Assembly (NCBI GenBank): GCA_937927415.1
Contig: CALBDS010000041.1
Coordinates: 1-48,225, forward strand
Direction: 5' to 3'
Source of the DNA: an uncultured Rhodospirillaceae bacterium
GTDB lineage: Bacteria > Pseudomonadota > Alphaproteobacteria > Azospirillales > Azospirillaceae
Length of the DNA stretch: 48,225 nt
In this document: piece by piece, positions 18,001 through 22,225 of the stretch
Numbering within the stretch: the stretch's first letter is position 1
Layout of the letters: each line of letters begins with the position of its first letter
Program-made: the position numbers and the translations under genes
Notes under the pieces: model-generated
Databases searched by the model: none
What the model was told of the DNA's origin: nothing
The model's input: only the letters and a program-made list of their open reading frames with translations

Positions 18001-20903
18001 ACCCCGGTGATGGCGTCCCAGCCGGTTTCCACGCTGCTGGTCCATCCCGTCCACGCCCCGTTGGGGGTGGTGATGCGGGCGCCGTCATCGACCCAGGCTT
18101 CGGTCTTGTTGCTGACGCTGAACAGGTTGACGGCACCGCCGAGGTTCACCGCCGCCTCGCCGCGGGCGGTGGCGCTGGCGTAGGAAGTCAGCAGCTTGGT
18201 GACGTCGCCCAGCGACATCACGCGGGTTTTGATGGTGTTGAAATCGTCCCACTTGGTCCAGCCCAGGATCTGGGCCACGTTCAGCGCCAGGGGCAGGTCG
18301 GTGTCCGCCGACACGCCGACGTGCGGCGCCTCCAGGGTCACGCCGCTGCCGACCAGGGCGGTGGTGGAATGGGTGTAGAAGCCGGTGGCGATGCCGGCGC
18401 TGAGGGTGGCGGCCCCGCCCTCCCCCTTTTGCGATTCAGCCGCACTGTCGGCCGAACTCTGGATGCCCTGCACGCTCAGGCGCCCGGTGACGGCGACCGA
18501 ATCCCCGGCCTTCAGCGACGGTGCCGCGTGGCCGCCGTCGGCGGCGATCTCGGCCCGCACGGTCTGGTTGGCGACGGTCAGCGCCATCGCCGAGCCGAGC
18601 TTGATGGAATCGGAGCCTTCCTCCGTCCCCACCGCCTCCTTGGCTGGCTGCTTCTCGCCGAACTTGGCGGAAACGGCGTCTTGGAGCTTGTTGCCCAGGG
18701 AGGAGATGAAGCTCTCGCTGCTGGTGCCGGTCTTGGTGCCGGCCATGGTGGACAGGCCCTTGACCGCGGTGGCGGCATCGACGGTGACGCGCCAGGCGTC
18801 CGGCACGCTGGCGCCCAGATGGGCGGTGGCGTCGGTATCGATGAAGTGCAGCGCGGCGGCCATCCCCGCCACCCCGCCGTCCTGCGCCGTGGCGGTCGAG
18901 GTGACGGAGAAACTGCCGTCGTTGCGCGCCAGCAGGTCGAGCACCCGCGCGCCCACCGTGGCCCCGCCGTCGATGACGGCGTTGGCCCGCACGTCGGCCT
19001 TGCCCACGGCAAGAGCCGCCGACGCATGGCCTTCGTTTTCGGTTGAGAGGCTCTCGGCGCGGACGTCGAGGGACACGGCGTTGGCGGCGCGAACGGTCAG
19101 CGTCTGCCCGGCGGTGACGCTGGCCCCCGCCCGGATGCGGGCGGAGGACGCCGCCCCCACCTCGCCATAGAGCGCGGTAACGCTGACGTTGGCGCCGCCT
19201 TCGGCCGTGGCCGCTTCCTTGACGGTGACGATGGTGGCCGCTTCCAGCGTGACGTTGCCGGTGCCGCTGACGATCCCGCCGTCCAGGATCGACACCGACG
19301 CAGCACCACGCGCCGCCAGCACGCCGGCGGACAGACCGGGCAGAACGCTGTCCACGTTTTCGTTTGAAAAGGTGGCGTTGCGGTCGGTGTGTTCGGCCTT
19401 GGCCGTGGACACTGCCGACAGCAGGATGTTGGCGCCGCGCAGCGTACCGGCGACGGAGATGTTGGTGTCCCGCGCGATCAGGCTGGTCTGCGTCGATGCA
19501 GCGGCCCGCGCGATCAGGCGGATGTCGCCGGCGGCGAAGCCGTTGTCCGCCGAGGCGTCGAGCACCGCCCCCGCCGACACGGTGATGGTCGGCGCGGTCA
19601 GGCTGATGGAGCCGGAATTGCCCACCGACTGGCCGTTGACGAGGTTCCGGGTGGACACCGTCGCCCCCGGCGCCACGGTGATGCTGTTGTCGGCGACCAG
19701 AACGAAGTTGCTGCCGCCGGTAAAGGTGTTGGAGACGGTCAGGTCGGTGGGGTCGAACAGCACGGTGCCCGCCGTGCCGCCGATGGCCGAGGCGTCGTAG
19801 TTCCCGCCGGCAATCTCAAGGATCCTGGCGGCACTGACCTCGATGAAGCCGCCGTGCCCGCCGCTGCCGCCCGTTGCCGCGAACCGGGCGCCGGGGGCCA
19901 CCGTGGCGTTGCGCTGGGCATAGAGCTTGACGGTGCCGCCGGTGGCCTTGGCCCGGTTGTCGTTGGCGGTGATCCGGGCGGTGCCGGTAACGGCGATGTC
20001 GCGCCCGGCGGTGACCGTCACCTTGCCGGCGGCGGCGTGCACGGCACCGCCCGCACCGGGGCCGCCGTCCGCCGTCACGTGGCCGGACAGGGCCACGTCG
20101 TCCTCGGCCACGATTTCCAGGCCGCCGTTGCGCTCGACGATGCCGGCCCCGGCGGCCAGCCCCTGGGTGTTGACGGCGGCGGCGAACACCGGGTCCAGTT
20201 CGGCCTGCGGCCCGGTCTTGACGCTGCCGCTGACCTCGACCCGCTTGCCCTTCAGCTTGGCGCCGCCCGGCGCGTTGATCTTGCCGCGGACGGAGATCAA
20301 CCCGCCCGGCGAAATGGGGGTGGAGCCGGTGACGATCTGCTGGGCCAGCGCCGGATCGACGGCGCCGCCGGGACCGACCGCCCGGTCGAGATAATCGGCG
20401 GGCGGGGTCACCACCGTCAGCGCCCCCACATTGACCGCCCCCGACGCGCCGACGACGAAGCCCTGCGGGGCGGCGAACACCACATGGCCGTCGATGCGGC
20501 CCTCGCGGTAGCCGTTCAGCACCCCATCGACGATGGCCGGGCCGTCCCGCACGATGTTGACCAGATGGTCGGTGCCGGACGGCAGATGCAGGTTGGCGGT
20601 GTTCCCCGTCCCAAGCTGGAACTGCGAGAAGGAGTTGAAGCCGATCCCCGCATTCACCGTGCCGGTGGTGATGTCGGTTTTGCTGCCCTGAACCTCCAGC
20701 CGGGTCTGGGTGCGCCCGTCGGGAACGATCAGGTTGTTGGCGGGGGCCTGCTGGGCAAGGGCTGCCGGTGTGCCCGCGGCGATGGCCACGATCACCAGCG
20801 GGCACAACGCCGTCGAACGCATCAGGGAACGCCGCCACAGCACTGTGTTCCAGCGCGACCCCGGTTGCGACGCGACGGTGTGCCGTTGATCCTGCTTGCC
20901 CAT
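1..20903 (-). CDS. Giant filamentous haemagglutinin/LktA-type adhesin, C-terminus beyond window
   Basis: The frame opens at ATG 20903 (GGGGG 5 nt upstream) and I found no stop down to base 3, so at least 6,967 codons are present and the end lies outside. Residues 1-51 form a long-N-region signal peptide (hydrophobic stretch TALCPLVIVAIAAG, then AALAQQ). Residues ~55-270 look like a haemagglutination/TPS secretion domain (GIGFNSFSQFQLG, GNTANLHLPSG, VVFAAPQGFVVGASG). After that come Gly/Ala/Thr/Val/Ser-rich beta-helix repeats, with charged helical inserts near residues 720-770 and 1,180-1,250, an EF-hand-like loop at 2373, a helical insert near 4,035-4,170, near-identical tandem repeats at ~4,670-6,100 and a proline-rich tail. 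I saw no cysteine after the signal peptide in the stretches I translated. By family knowledge such proteins cross the outer membrane through a TpsB pore and mediate attachment or aggregation. No TpsB gene is in the window. The family call is by recognition of architecture; no search was run. Confidence 0.88.
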   Translation of the reverse strand, partial: MGKQDQRHTVASQPGSRWNTVLWRRSLMRSTALCPLVIVAIAAGTPAALAQQAPANNLIVPDGRTQTRLEVQGSKTDITTGTVNAGIGFNSFSQFQLGTGNTANLHLPSGTDHLVNIVRDGPAIVDGVLNGYREGRIDGHVVFAAPQGFVVGASGAVNVGALTVVTPPADYLDRAVGPGGAVDPALAQQIVTGSTPISPGGLISVRGKINAPGGAKLKGKRVEVSGSVKTGPQAELDPVFAAAVNTQGLAAGAGIVERNGGLEIVAEDDVALSGHVTADGGPGAGGAVHAAAGKVTVTAGRDIAVTGTARITANDNRAKATGGTVKLYAQRNATVAPGARFAATGGSGGHGGFIEVSAARILEIAGGNYDASAIGGTAGTVLFDPTDLTVSNTFTGGSNFVLVADNSITVAPGATVSTRNLVNGQSVGNSGSISLTAPTITVSAGAVLDASADNGFAAGDIRLIARAAASTQTSLIARDTNISVAGTLRGANILLSAVSTAKAEHTDRNATFSNENVDSVLPGLSAGVLAARGAASVSILDGGIVSGTGNVTLEAATIVTVKEAATAEGGANVSVTALYGEVGAASSARIRAGASVTAGQTLTVRAANAVSLDVRAESLSTENEGHASAALAVGKADVRANAVIDGGATVGARVLDLLARNDGSFSVTSTATAQDGGVAGMAAALHFIDTDATAHLGASVPDAWRVTVDAATAVKGLSTMAGTKTGTSSESFISSLGNKLQDAVSAKFGEKQPAKEAVGTEEGSDSIKLGSAMALTVANQTVRAEIAADGGHAAPSLKAGDSVAVTGRLSVQGIQSSADSAAESQKGEGGAATLSAGIATGFYTHSTTALVGSGVTLEAPHVGVSADTDLPLALNVAQILGWTKWDDFNTIKTRVMSLGDVTKLLTSYASATARGEAAVNLGGAVNLFSVSNKTEAWVDDGARITTPNGAWTGWTSSVETGWDAITGVSTTATKAWDETVVVRAHTAVTSIDVGGNIDLSLQGTGGNENGVAVGGAANLVTHTSITNAGIGAGVVIDTQGGVSVTADTENFLLALSPTAGRGSGIGVNVILGMVTVGDATRATISNQADIDAVRVWVTADQSMNVWNAAGAFSMNKEASVGAAVAINMLATDTLALVGDNSAFDPTNRTVTAAGRIGADWLHVRAFSDGVAGALAVAGTVTKNSSQQQSEADNADVEKKGGIGDKIKGIATSAKNKLTESFPKVTAAVTEVKDFLSTDTGAEQQKQEDARFGLALSGSGTVQLSALNTRALVDGALIQGSGSGLKVNVQALNNAFLLSLSGAGALTWSKSTSSQMNAAVAGAMALSISDNHTDAAITNSHITQADAVAVQALNGGMTVAIGLGLAVNQSSGENNVSGAGSVSLALVRDSASAVIDGSTLTGAPGNGTTIDGAPADYVNVTAYQRTDIGVGGGSLFVGGKAGAGLAFSFAMVANGTGAGGANLNAAEASIRNSDVRDFSSVAVSALDVRRLGAGAAMGSALTEYAAAGAFVHIDSGTTSLAEIRNSTVRATGDIAVLADGTANAALDHALANDGKLATSAENVDFAGKAVDQEGLGSTIVGVAGVVQQGQSNVGLAYAGASVHNTHLARILAADIASSGGAVSVDARDSTLIVTVGIGAAIAQGSFAGLGTVTVNVVENHTIAQLGDPAAGAGSTVVAGSQVAVRATDAAQIIAASGNTSYGGSASLGGAFAVNHLGSTTRATLARAAVTPGASGLSVLTESKGAIRAAAVQGAFSKETAVSGSGTGNNISNTLTAEVIDTTAATPAASAVVRVTDSASIDAGAGAAAFSMNTVSVGAGIAVNRIGNILTASVRGAGTALSVRNLLVDAQTRTRISTLALGVAGTNMVAVAGSIATSVLNTAVDASIRDHAVVTAENNVGVTASTIDRIDGAAGAVGVALQYFGMGIGTAVNVVTGTTTARIAEGATVTGKGLNPADTLTVYDGGLSGVTPVTDVWGAGDVAARYATTIMAGSVKSVSGVAVNALSLQQVGVSAGSVGLAFNFIGSAALAASVGVNVLTGQTAAQVDGATVRGAGLDVTAGSHALAAGMVSGIAGGSGFAAAGAVESSAFSRTTRATVTGSDVWVSGAVGIRANASQTAASVNTGIGVALAGIAAGAIVTVFDAETEATTTGSAITADSLSITAASRNALSAVGNTMVVSGASAGGALSVTISTNRTRATAGNLSGPAMGLTVGRLEIDAYGGNAFFTQTLSASGGSLVGLAAMANVLYAGNETRAGLYNATMTGKAANTAVTVKAMEDLSVLALSGALGIGVNGSGIGAAANILVIKSDVAAEIDRATLTANIGNVSVTALSNRSADAVTLGGGLGYATGIGGAGSLFLFGEGSAGDAYKVLDKDGDGTLTRAGQLAGTTDLTRNNQSLSDSEKGSIDAYGHRDVAGAVTRSKANTTTARFDNSTLAGNNLTVRANDTTRTRNIIGGLAGSLIGEGIGGSVGVTRVYNGVTAQALGSSIQAYGVTVWADTANGGTGRAADVIALAGTAGSVALGAAYADAAVDNVVAAHLESAASPNGGAVSVIAADAAAVNAEAYGFNTGGAAVGASIARAGKTGSVQARVGGGGARSLTGFDTLTIDAGSSGLVRTYAVAGAAGITFTDAIMGATASDATTVRAAIADDTTVTTRGAVAVRAHAAPEVKSTAVGASVSNVALGASLATATAETTVTAATGDRTTITTPASVTIAASAQPLAGHETARAEAYAGVGGLLVGVNASVATVTSRSAVRAQTGTGSVITHGGLSVTAVNDSVHTAMGLSVTVAGLLSLGANVSMAESALVTEVTLGTGTYEGGNGAANTAIVLSATGQSTATADAVAGAGGLAAGAAAAATIKDNSHARTTVTGSGTQTIVKGSGVTVTAAHTTTYWGHANSVQASIAGMSGSLVENSFGTDVGVVIGDNVRLHATHDAMTLDSRAAVVQRDLTNGVGDPLSNAEGGAGGVITGAAVVSSTVLNTHSTIGIGQNAQLWAFGGAVLNGGKPMNINASTLLSITDQAKLVTGGLIQMPEVKSTVTGTVDNAVTIGANAALNAIGSIGIGAYTDGTVFTAALGKTYGLAGFLAGTAKVGLSATQAVTVGTGATVWSWDNATLAAGARGDGSATNRLRLFAYTDIYNGTAFSLNTDPYAEAFGTSVSTLLLDSGSIVRAVRDVTLIADRGEVNVGGLGNGTNPWLDLFGQKITDSKSILNVTERMTLRGTVDAGILYDQSLVIDTDSAGNVTLTRGTNGWQAFATSDGLVKTDLKEKLEAFIAANTGQEALYGDLAAQIPSEMWAVVVSGLRAAPGNVVIRTAELQAGNGATLTAHGAPSISIVNKTAHNLVIDDLYIADGTGGQVLFTGALRRPDAPSGLTIVEDGLNQLPSISIVNSYTGSNGAPLLALMGSAFNPRGVVSLENQTGDILQMGGMNALSLSVVAPRGSFTQRVAGTYHLGGIDLIGMANQDVASYNSISQIVGDLGIQYSLSGSASNSMGVDLLINGSLITAGKVAIVADIIDVGGRIVSQQTYDYAVLFDGSDAALNATLDAARAAWLAGTGDRYTTITGKVLNGAALATAKYDAMSDRIVVNDIVASTRSGGLPSASTVDASGVTVKTVSLVGGGSVYLEGKIVSTVGRPLSGIEVQAGYGNIEIRNTTSRELVLGGIDAGSAGTGRVTLVDTLKADGNGRPLISIFEFTAGEGRTDYIGYDPAALLKNTVTGDTAENRTLLYTPLHGAGFHYQYSATLDVYRSGASLNDISIRWNKEWEANFGPTLGVFTDVVGNSASGISFQHRSNTPDPQAGTPVGLVDLLLWRRLAADNPFSITFTGNAAGNVKVTSGANLIVGGDIRNGGGTTALSSSLGNITSINNATITTRTLTIDAMTGIGLGKNSPLTVELTGGRLVAEAQTGDIDLNVKAPVLAAQLDAKAGDVRLTTTGDIVGHDRAASGWNYDVHGRNVSLTTVGGSIGTAATPLALLATERLDAAATNSIAVEQVAGDLKVGSIASSGGDVSVTVRNGSITDANPIQIDQDNQARLAQVWRALNLTDNNAEAETVAAYESSVKVRYQEYWNIRSVAYDGGSFDLTGKSHLFKAQAAAALGITNPTDADIAGWVQARYTALDTFFRTEVYGGGALPTAFTTYDQAWTYTLDRGSKLFGDMTRGAQWKESQLRYVVDAKAVTPVTGTSVRRGTPNISGNNVTVTAAQGAVGSTGTPIVITLPVGGTITITDAQAAALAGAAPGEMTVVQNADQSHTITIANPDPLFVNATGVLRASALNDIVLSAPGTIRTDGIHSTSGDVKLSAGNGIQQVGTVESISGSRLKLDGGSGSIGALDNPLLVTGVSGWIDLATAAGDIVIARPTGDLVIGNAYAGGTLKLDARKGAILSSFDDSYDVVHLQADSIDLSADTGIGNYTWRMRVGLGNGVLNARASGDVFVQTPGGSLRVGNVSTQGTLVLGADKDMTVAGTVTAPNVALTAKGTLALLSGASITNTIHPLAITAGGLSMAGGSSIASVRGIGLTLQGGATIGTEGGAAATITAAEALAISTGGPLTLRGTGTTVKSTGGAVTLTAGGLDQGADTTVEAADTLTVTGTGGTLATQGTLKAVHALTMTGGAMALNGTITADSLSLGATGALSVGGTLTGLHGISVTGGGAVEVGASADLKAAEGDVALTGGSLTTAGGSRVEGGTLTLTTTTGTGSGAVLGGALTARGGAVLALAGDGTLSGALTAVTGVGLTAAGRFGMQTDSTLAGGAVTLTAAGLDLTGGALSGSALTLKATGGDAVLGAGLTGETVTVEATGALTQSGSITGTGAVSLTGGSLALGGTVTGATVTASASGAGSVTGSLAGANGVTVSAGGHLGLGAAAVVASTAGDVALTGGSLTTAGGSRVEGGALTLTTTTGTGSGAVLGGALTARGGAVLALAGDGSLSGSLTAATGVGLTAAGRFGMQTGSTLAGGAVTLTAAGLDLTGGALSGSALTLKATGGDAVLGAGLTGETVTVEATGALTQSGSITGTGAVSLTGGSLALGGTVTGATITASASGAGSVTGSLAGANGVTVSAGGSLTTGAGASVASSAGNLALTGGSLTLGGSLMGKALTLRGTGGGLTLDAAITAASLDAEAAGALTVSRAVSADGAVTLTGGSVSVNDVGGASVGITATGTGSVALSGTIAGTDGVTVTAGGDLTTVADTVVTSSAGDVSLTGRYLRLAHGSAVEGGRLSVTTTGTGANLGEGLGPVTLAARDTAVLTFAGNAGLEGSITAAKGLNLSVAGTFSTADGARLESSGGDVTLAADELALTGTRVSGKAVALHGDTGAVELGTSHIEGDGVTLTAAGELGSTGSITGTGAVSLTGGSLALGGSVTGATITASASGAGSVTGSLAGANGVTVSAGGTLGLGSAAVVASTAGDVALTGGSLTTAGGSRVEGGTLTLTTTTGTGSGAVLGGALTARGGAVLALAGDGSLSGSLTAATGVGLTAAGRFGMQTGSTLAGGAVTLTAAGLDLTGGALSGSALTLKATGGDAVLGAGLTGETVTVEATGALTQSGSITGTGAVSLTGGSLALGGTVTGATITASASGAGSVTGSLAGANGVTVSAGGSLTTGAGASVASSAGNLALTGGSLTLGGSLMGKALTLRGTGGGLTLDAAITAASLDAEAAGALTVSRAVSADGAVTLTGGSVSVNDVGGASVGITATGTGSVALSGTIAGTDGVTVTAGGDLTTVADTVVTSSAGDVSLTGRYLRLAHGSAVEGGRLSVTTTGTGANLGEGLGPVTLAARDTAVLTFAGNAGLEGSITAAKGLNLSVAGTFSTADGARLESSGGDVTLAADELALTGTRVSGKAVALHGDTGAVELGTSHIEGDGVTLTAAGELGSTGSITGTGAVSLTGGSLALGGSVTGATITASASGAGSVTGSLAGANGVTVSAGGTLGLGSAAVVASTAGDVALTGGSLTTAGGSRVEGGALTLTTTTGTGSGAVLGGALTARGGAVLALAGDGSLSGSLTAATGVGLTAAGRFGMQTGSTLAGGAVTLTAAGLDLTGGALSGSALTLKATGGDAVLGAGLTGETVTVEATGALTQSGSITGTGAVSLTGGSLALGGTVTGGAVAAVSTGDAVVDGSLSGADGLSVTVGGTFATRDGTALTGGTGTLALTGGSLDLNGATMTGSTVMLSSTAGALNIGTGMIETATLTADAAGELSAGRAIAVSGTATLKGAGLTLAGVTGTAVVLDSSGDLTLSGTVAGEGGVTMTAGGTLSTATDTVVTSAAGTVALTAAVANLGGPVSGAAVTVHSTGNATLRGAVTAVDGLSVKAGGVLDLADSAALSGGGDLTLEGAGVSLNGATVSGGAVTLRGTAGAVDLGTAGITAATLDVSATGAVSGRGTVTVTDRTDLSGDTLDLGGRIEGGTLSLTAAADADVSGTLTGADGVTLTAGGALTLADGTALSGGTGNLTVEGGTLTLAGTLSGDAVRLHSTAGDLDMGAALVTGTTVTAAAFGTLTTAGTITAAEGVTLSGNRLALGGSVAGRQATVTAQEDALLSGTLTITDGLTVTAGGGVGTDAGAVVTAGGDLVLSGAALTVGGQIGGGRVVLASTGDAVVSGIVGGATGITLDAAGILDLSAGGVLDSSGGAVGIRAGTLAMESGSRIAAAGPVGVTTDGDAVLGEIRSDGADDEAITVRSGGRVLGNGAVLTAGADTARVLVEATDGIGTDGGVGGLIIDAAAVTASSADGGIVLETRRDTAVGLDAANGAVIVTGTGAVRVTDLAAASLDLTGGVVTIDGGRVGRATVVADGALRITGMDVDEGVSLRSGDIGAALRQTADAIAKGRVLDLSIDGAGSAVSTAAVRVEAGAVQAELRQVHTVTFDTTAAQVRFQNSTVTGTMRLSAAGTGLWMNNTSRIPVAVDRQYFAENGVFDLALDGGSVTTTATRIVMPPPPPPPPPPPVTPPVLPPVPPVEEPPVVPPVTP
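3..107 (-). other. Poly-proline / Pro-Val-Glu tail segment of the adhesin
   Basis: In the adhesin frame, a Met codon at 105-107 is followed by 11 consecutive proline codons (72-104). A segment rich in Pro, Val, Thr and Glu (VTPPVLPPVPPVEEPP) then runs to the window edge. Proline-rich spacers commonly separate the beta-helix shaft from a C-terminal domain in filamentous haemagglutinins, so further coding sequence probably lies to the left. Confidence 0.8.
2596..6900 (-). repeat. Intragenic tandem repeats, 1,605-bp period, near-identical
   Basis: Blocks start at 2596, 4201 and 5806, exactly 1,605 bp (535 codons) apart. Each full block splits into a 615-bp part (2596-3210, 4201-4815, 5806-6420) and a 990-bp part (3211-4200, 4816-5805). 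The third block lacks the 990-bp part and is followed instead by another, partly diverged 615-type unit from 6421 to about 6900. The two 990-bp parts look identical wherever I compared them. All periods are multiples of three, so the adhesin frame is kept. Encoded repeats have the form GSITGTGAVSLTGG and SGAGSVTGSLAGANG. The copies are probably recent duplications or homogenised by gene conversion. Confidence 0.9.
20100..20903 (-). other. Signal peptide and haemagglutinin-type secretion domain of the adhesin
   Basis: These are the first ~268 residues of the giant adhesin. A basic 30-residue N-region (WRRSLMRS) precedes a hydrophobic core and a likely cleavage after ALA, before QQAP. The mature start has the usual features of TPS domains: strands with the G-x-x-F-x-x-F-x-x-F spacing, LNGYREGRIDGHVVFAAPQG, and a following VNVGALTVVTPP segment. 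The long N-region is typical of very large secreted adhesins. The domain boundary is approximate. Confidence 0.75.
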
Positions 20904-20956
20904 GGTTGCCCCCGTGGAGTGTCTTTTTTTCGTGAATGCGCGCGTGCGGGCGCCCG

Positions 20957-21664
20957 TCAGGCCTTGCCGGCGGGTGCGGTCAACACCGGAATGGTGCCGA
21001 GCGACAGCAGATGCGCGTGGATCCAGGCCATGGCGCCGGAACGGAACAGCGCCAGAACCTCATCGTCGGCAAGCTGGGTCAGCTTGCGGGTATCGACGAT
21101 GGACAGGCCGTCGAGGATCTGCGGCTCCCCGCCGGCGCCGATGCTCTGAATGCCCCAGGATTTGAGCAGATTGAGTTCACGCAGCGTCTTCGTGAAATCC
21201 TGGGTGCGGCGCATCTCTTCCTGGAACTGCACCAGGAACGTGATGGTCTGGTTGAGGAAATCGCTTTCCTTGCCATCGTCGCCGAACAGGGGTTCGCCCT
21301 CGTCCTGGTTGAAGCCGGGATAGGCCTCGTCAAAGCAGACGGTGTTGTCGTCGGCCAGAACGAAGGGATAGCGGCGGACGAAGGCCGGAACATAGCTGTC
21401 CCGCCACGCCCCATCGGCCGTCACGAAGCGGTTGCCGCCCGACGCCAGGCCCAGCAGGGCGATGGGGAACGCCTCGCCTTCCGCCGGCTCAAGGAAGAAG
21501 ATGGGGTAGGAGCGCGCCGCCTCGGCGAACTCGACCCCGGCCAGGGGCACCGAGTTCACCCCCGCCGCAAAGGAGAAGTTCAAGCCGTTCGGCTTCAGCT
21601 TGACGGTGGAATGCTGTTCGCGGTTCAGCGCCGTCGGGCGCTCATAGAACATGGAAATCGGCAT
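20957..21664 (-). CDS. SapC family protein
   Basis: A 235-residue soluble protein starting MPISMFYERPTALNREQHS, with AGGG-type Shine-Dalgarno sequence AGGGA 6 nt before ATG 21664. The pattern of N-terminal NREQH, central PFVLADDNTVCFDEA and Trp-poor acidic C-terminal half matches the SapC family (PF07277), first named from the Campylobacter fetus S-layer locus. Its molecular function is unknown. No signal peptide or membrane segment is visible. It ends 53 bp before the giant adhesin start, with no U-tailed terminator between, so the two are probably one transcript. This context suggests a role in making, holding or exporting the adhesin, which is inference. Family call is confident from sequence look; role is not. 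Confidence 0.85.
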   Translation of the reverse strand: MPISMFYERPTALNREQHSTVKLKPNGLNFSFAAGVNSVPLAGVEFAEAARSYPIFFLEPAEGEAFPIALLGLASGGNRFVTADGAWRDSYVPAFVRRYPFVLADDNTVCFDEAYPGFNQDEGEPLFGDDGKESDFLNQTITFLVQFQEEMRRTQDFTKTLRELNLLKSWGIQSIGAGGEPQILDGLSIVDTRKLTQLADDEVLALFRSGAMAWIHAHLLSLGTIPVLTAPAGKA

Positions 21665-21745
21665 GTCGGTCCCTGGATCATGCGGGGTGGGGATACCCCC
21701 AAATGGTTCAGGGACAGTAGCCCCGCACGCCGCAGGGCCAAATCA

Positions 21746-21767
21746 ATCACCATTGAGAAATGGTGAT
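21746..21767. promoter_or_regulatory. Perfect 9-4-9 palindrome, candidate operator for sapC-adhesin
   Basis: Arms ATCACCATT and AATGGTGAT flank GAGA. It lies 82 bp upstream of the sapC start. On the minus strand a -35-like TTGATT begins at its downstream edge. There is no U-run, so it is more likely a protein-binding site than a terminator. The cognate regulator is unknown. Confidence 0.5.
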
Positions 21768-22040
21768 CGTGCGTTAACCATACCGCCCCGCACCCCCCGG
21801 CCCCGACGCGCCGGTCATGCACCAAGGGATGAGGTGCCATCGCCCTTGCCACTCTCGTTTCGTCCCGTCTGCGGCACCGCCAAAACCCCAGGGTGAACCA
21901 AGGAACAAGGCCGCAATCCGGCAGCGTATCGGCCGGACATGCCGGTTTTGCCGTGCCCGGCCCGTCCCCCACAGCATGAACGCGGCTGTAAAGCCTTCCT
22001 TCGTATCATAAGTTTTTTCGCACCAGCACAAATCATCACG

Positions 22041-22062
22041 AAATAAGACCCAAGTCTTATTT
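22041..22062. promoter_or_regulatory. Perfect 9-4-9 palindrome, candidate operator for the porin gene
   Basis: Arms AAATAAGAC and GTCTTATTT flank CCAA. It sits 164 bp before the porin start and overlaps by two bases a -35-like TTGTAA at 22061-22066. The geometry equals that of the palindrome at 21746-21767, but the arm sequence differs. As RNA it could also form a hairpin. Confidence 0.5.
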
Positions 22063-22225
22063 GTAATAACCCGAATCATCCCTAGAGTCCGCCGCCAATC
22101 GCCGGGCCATTGGCGACTTATTCGAGTCACGGATGAATCGTTGAGAAGCGATTTTCCGGGAAACGGGCGGTCTTTGCTTGAAAGAAACGGCGCATCATCG
22201 CCGATACATCAGGGGGAATGACACC

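Larger units (their letters stand above)
21665..22225. promoter_or_regulatory. Divergent control region between sapC-adhesin and porin
   Basis: This 561-bp gap separates the divergent sapC (minus) and porin (plus) genes. No convincing gene is seen in it. Part of it (about 22005-22085) is much more AT-rich than the surroundings, as expected of promoters. It holds two perfect palindromes (21746-21767 and 22041-22062), listed separately, a possible weak plus-strand promoter (TTGTAA at 22061, TAGAGT at 22083, 16-bp spacer) and a leader hairpin with 7-bp arms CGCCAAT/ATTGGCG at 22093-22115. Confidence 0.55.

Noticed and set aside
6324..19046. Very long plus-strand open frames (up to about 2,160 codons) antisense to the adhesin
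   Set aside because: They translate to low-complexity Gly/Ala/His/Arg or Pro/Ser/Val sequence mirroring the repeat codons of the minus strand. High GC at third positions removes stops on the opposite strand; no ribosome sites or domains support them.
22041..22062. Palindrome as an intrinsic terminator
   Set aside because: No T-run of length follows on either strand and no gene ends nearby; an operator is a better reading.
21774..22130. Minus-strand 118-codon frame in the sapC/porin gap
   Set aside because: No ribosome site, no recognisable domain, and it runs through the palindrome and promoter-like region; more likely non-coding.
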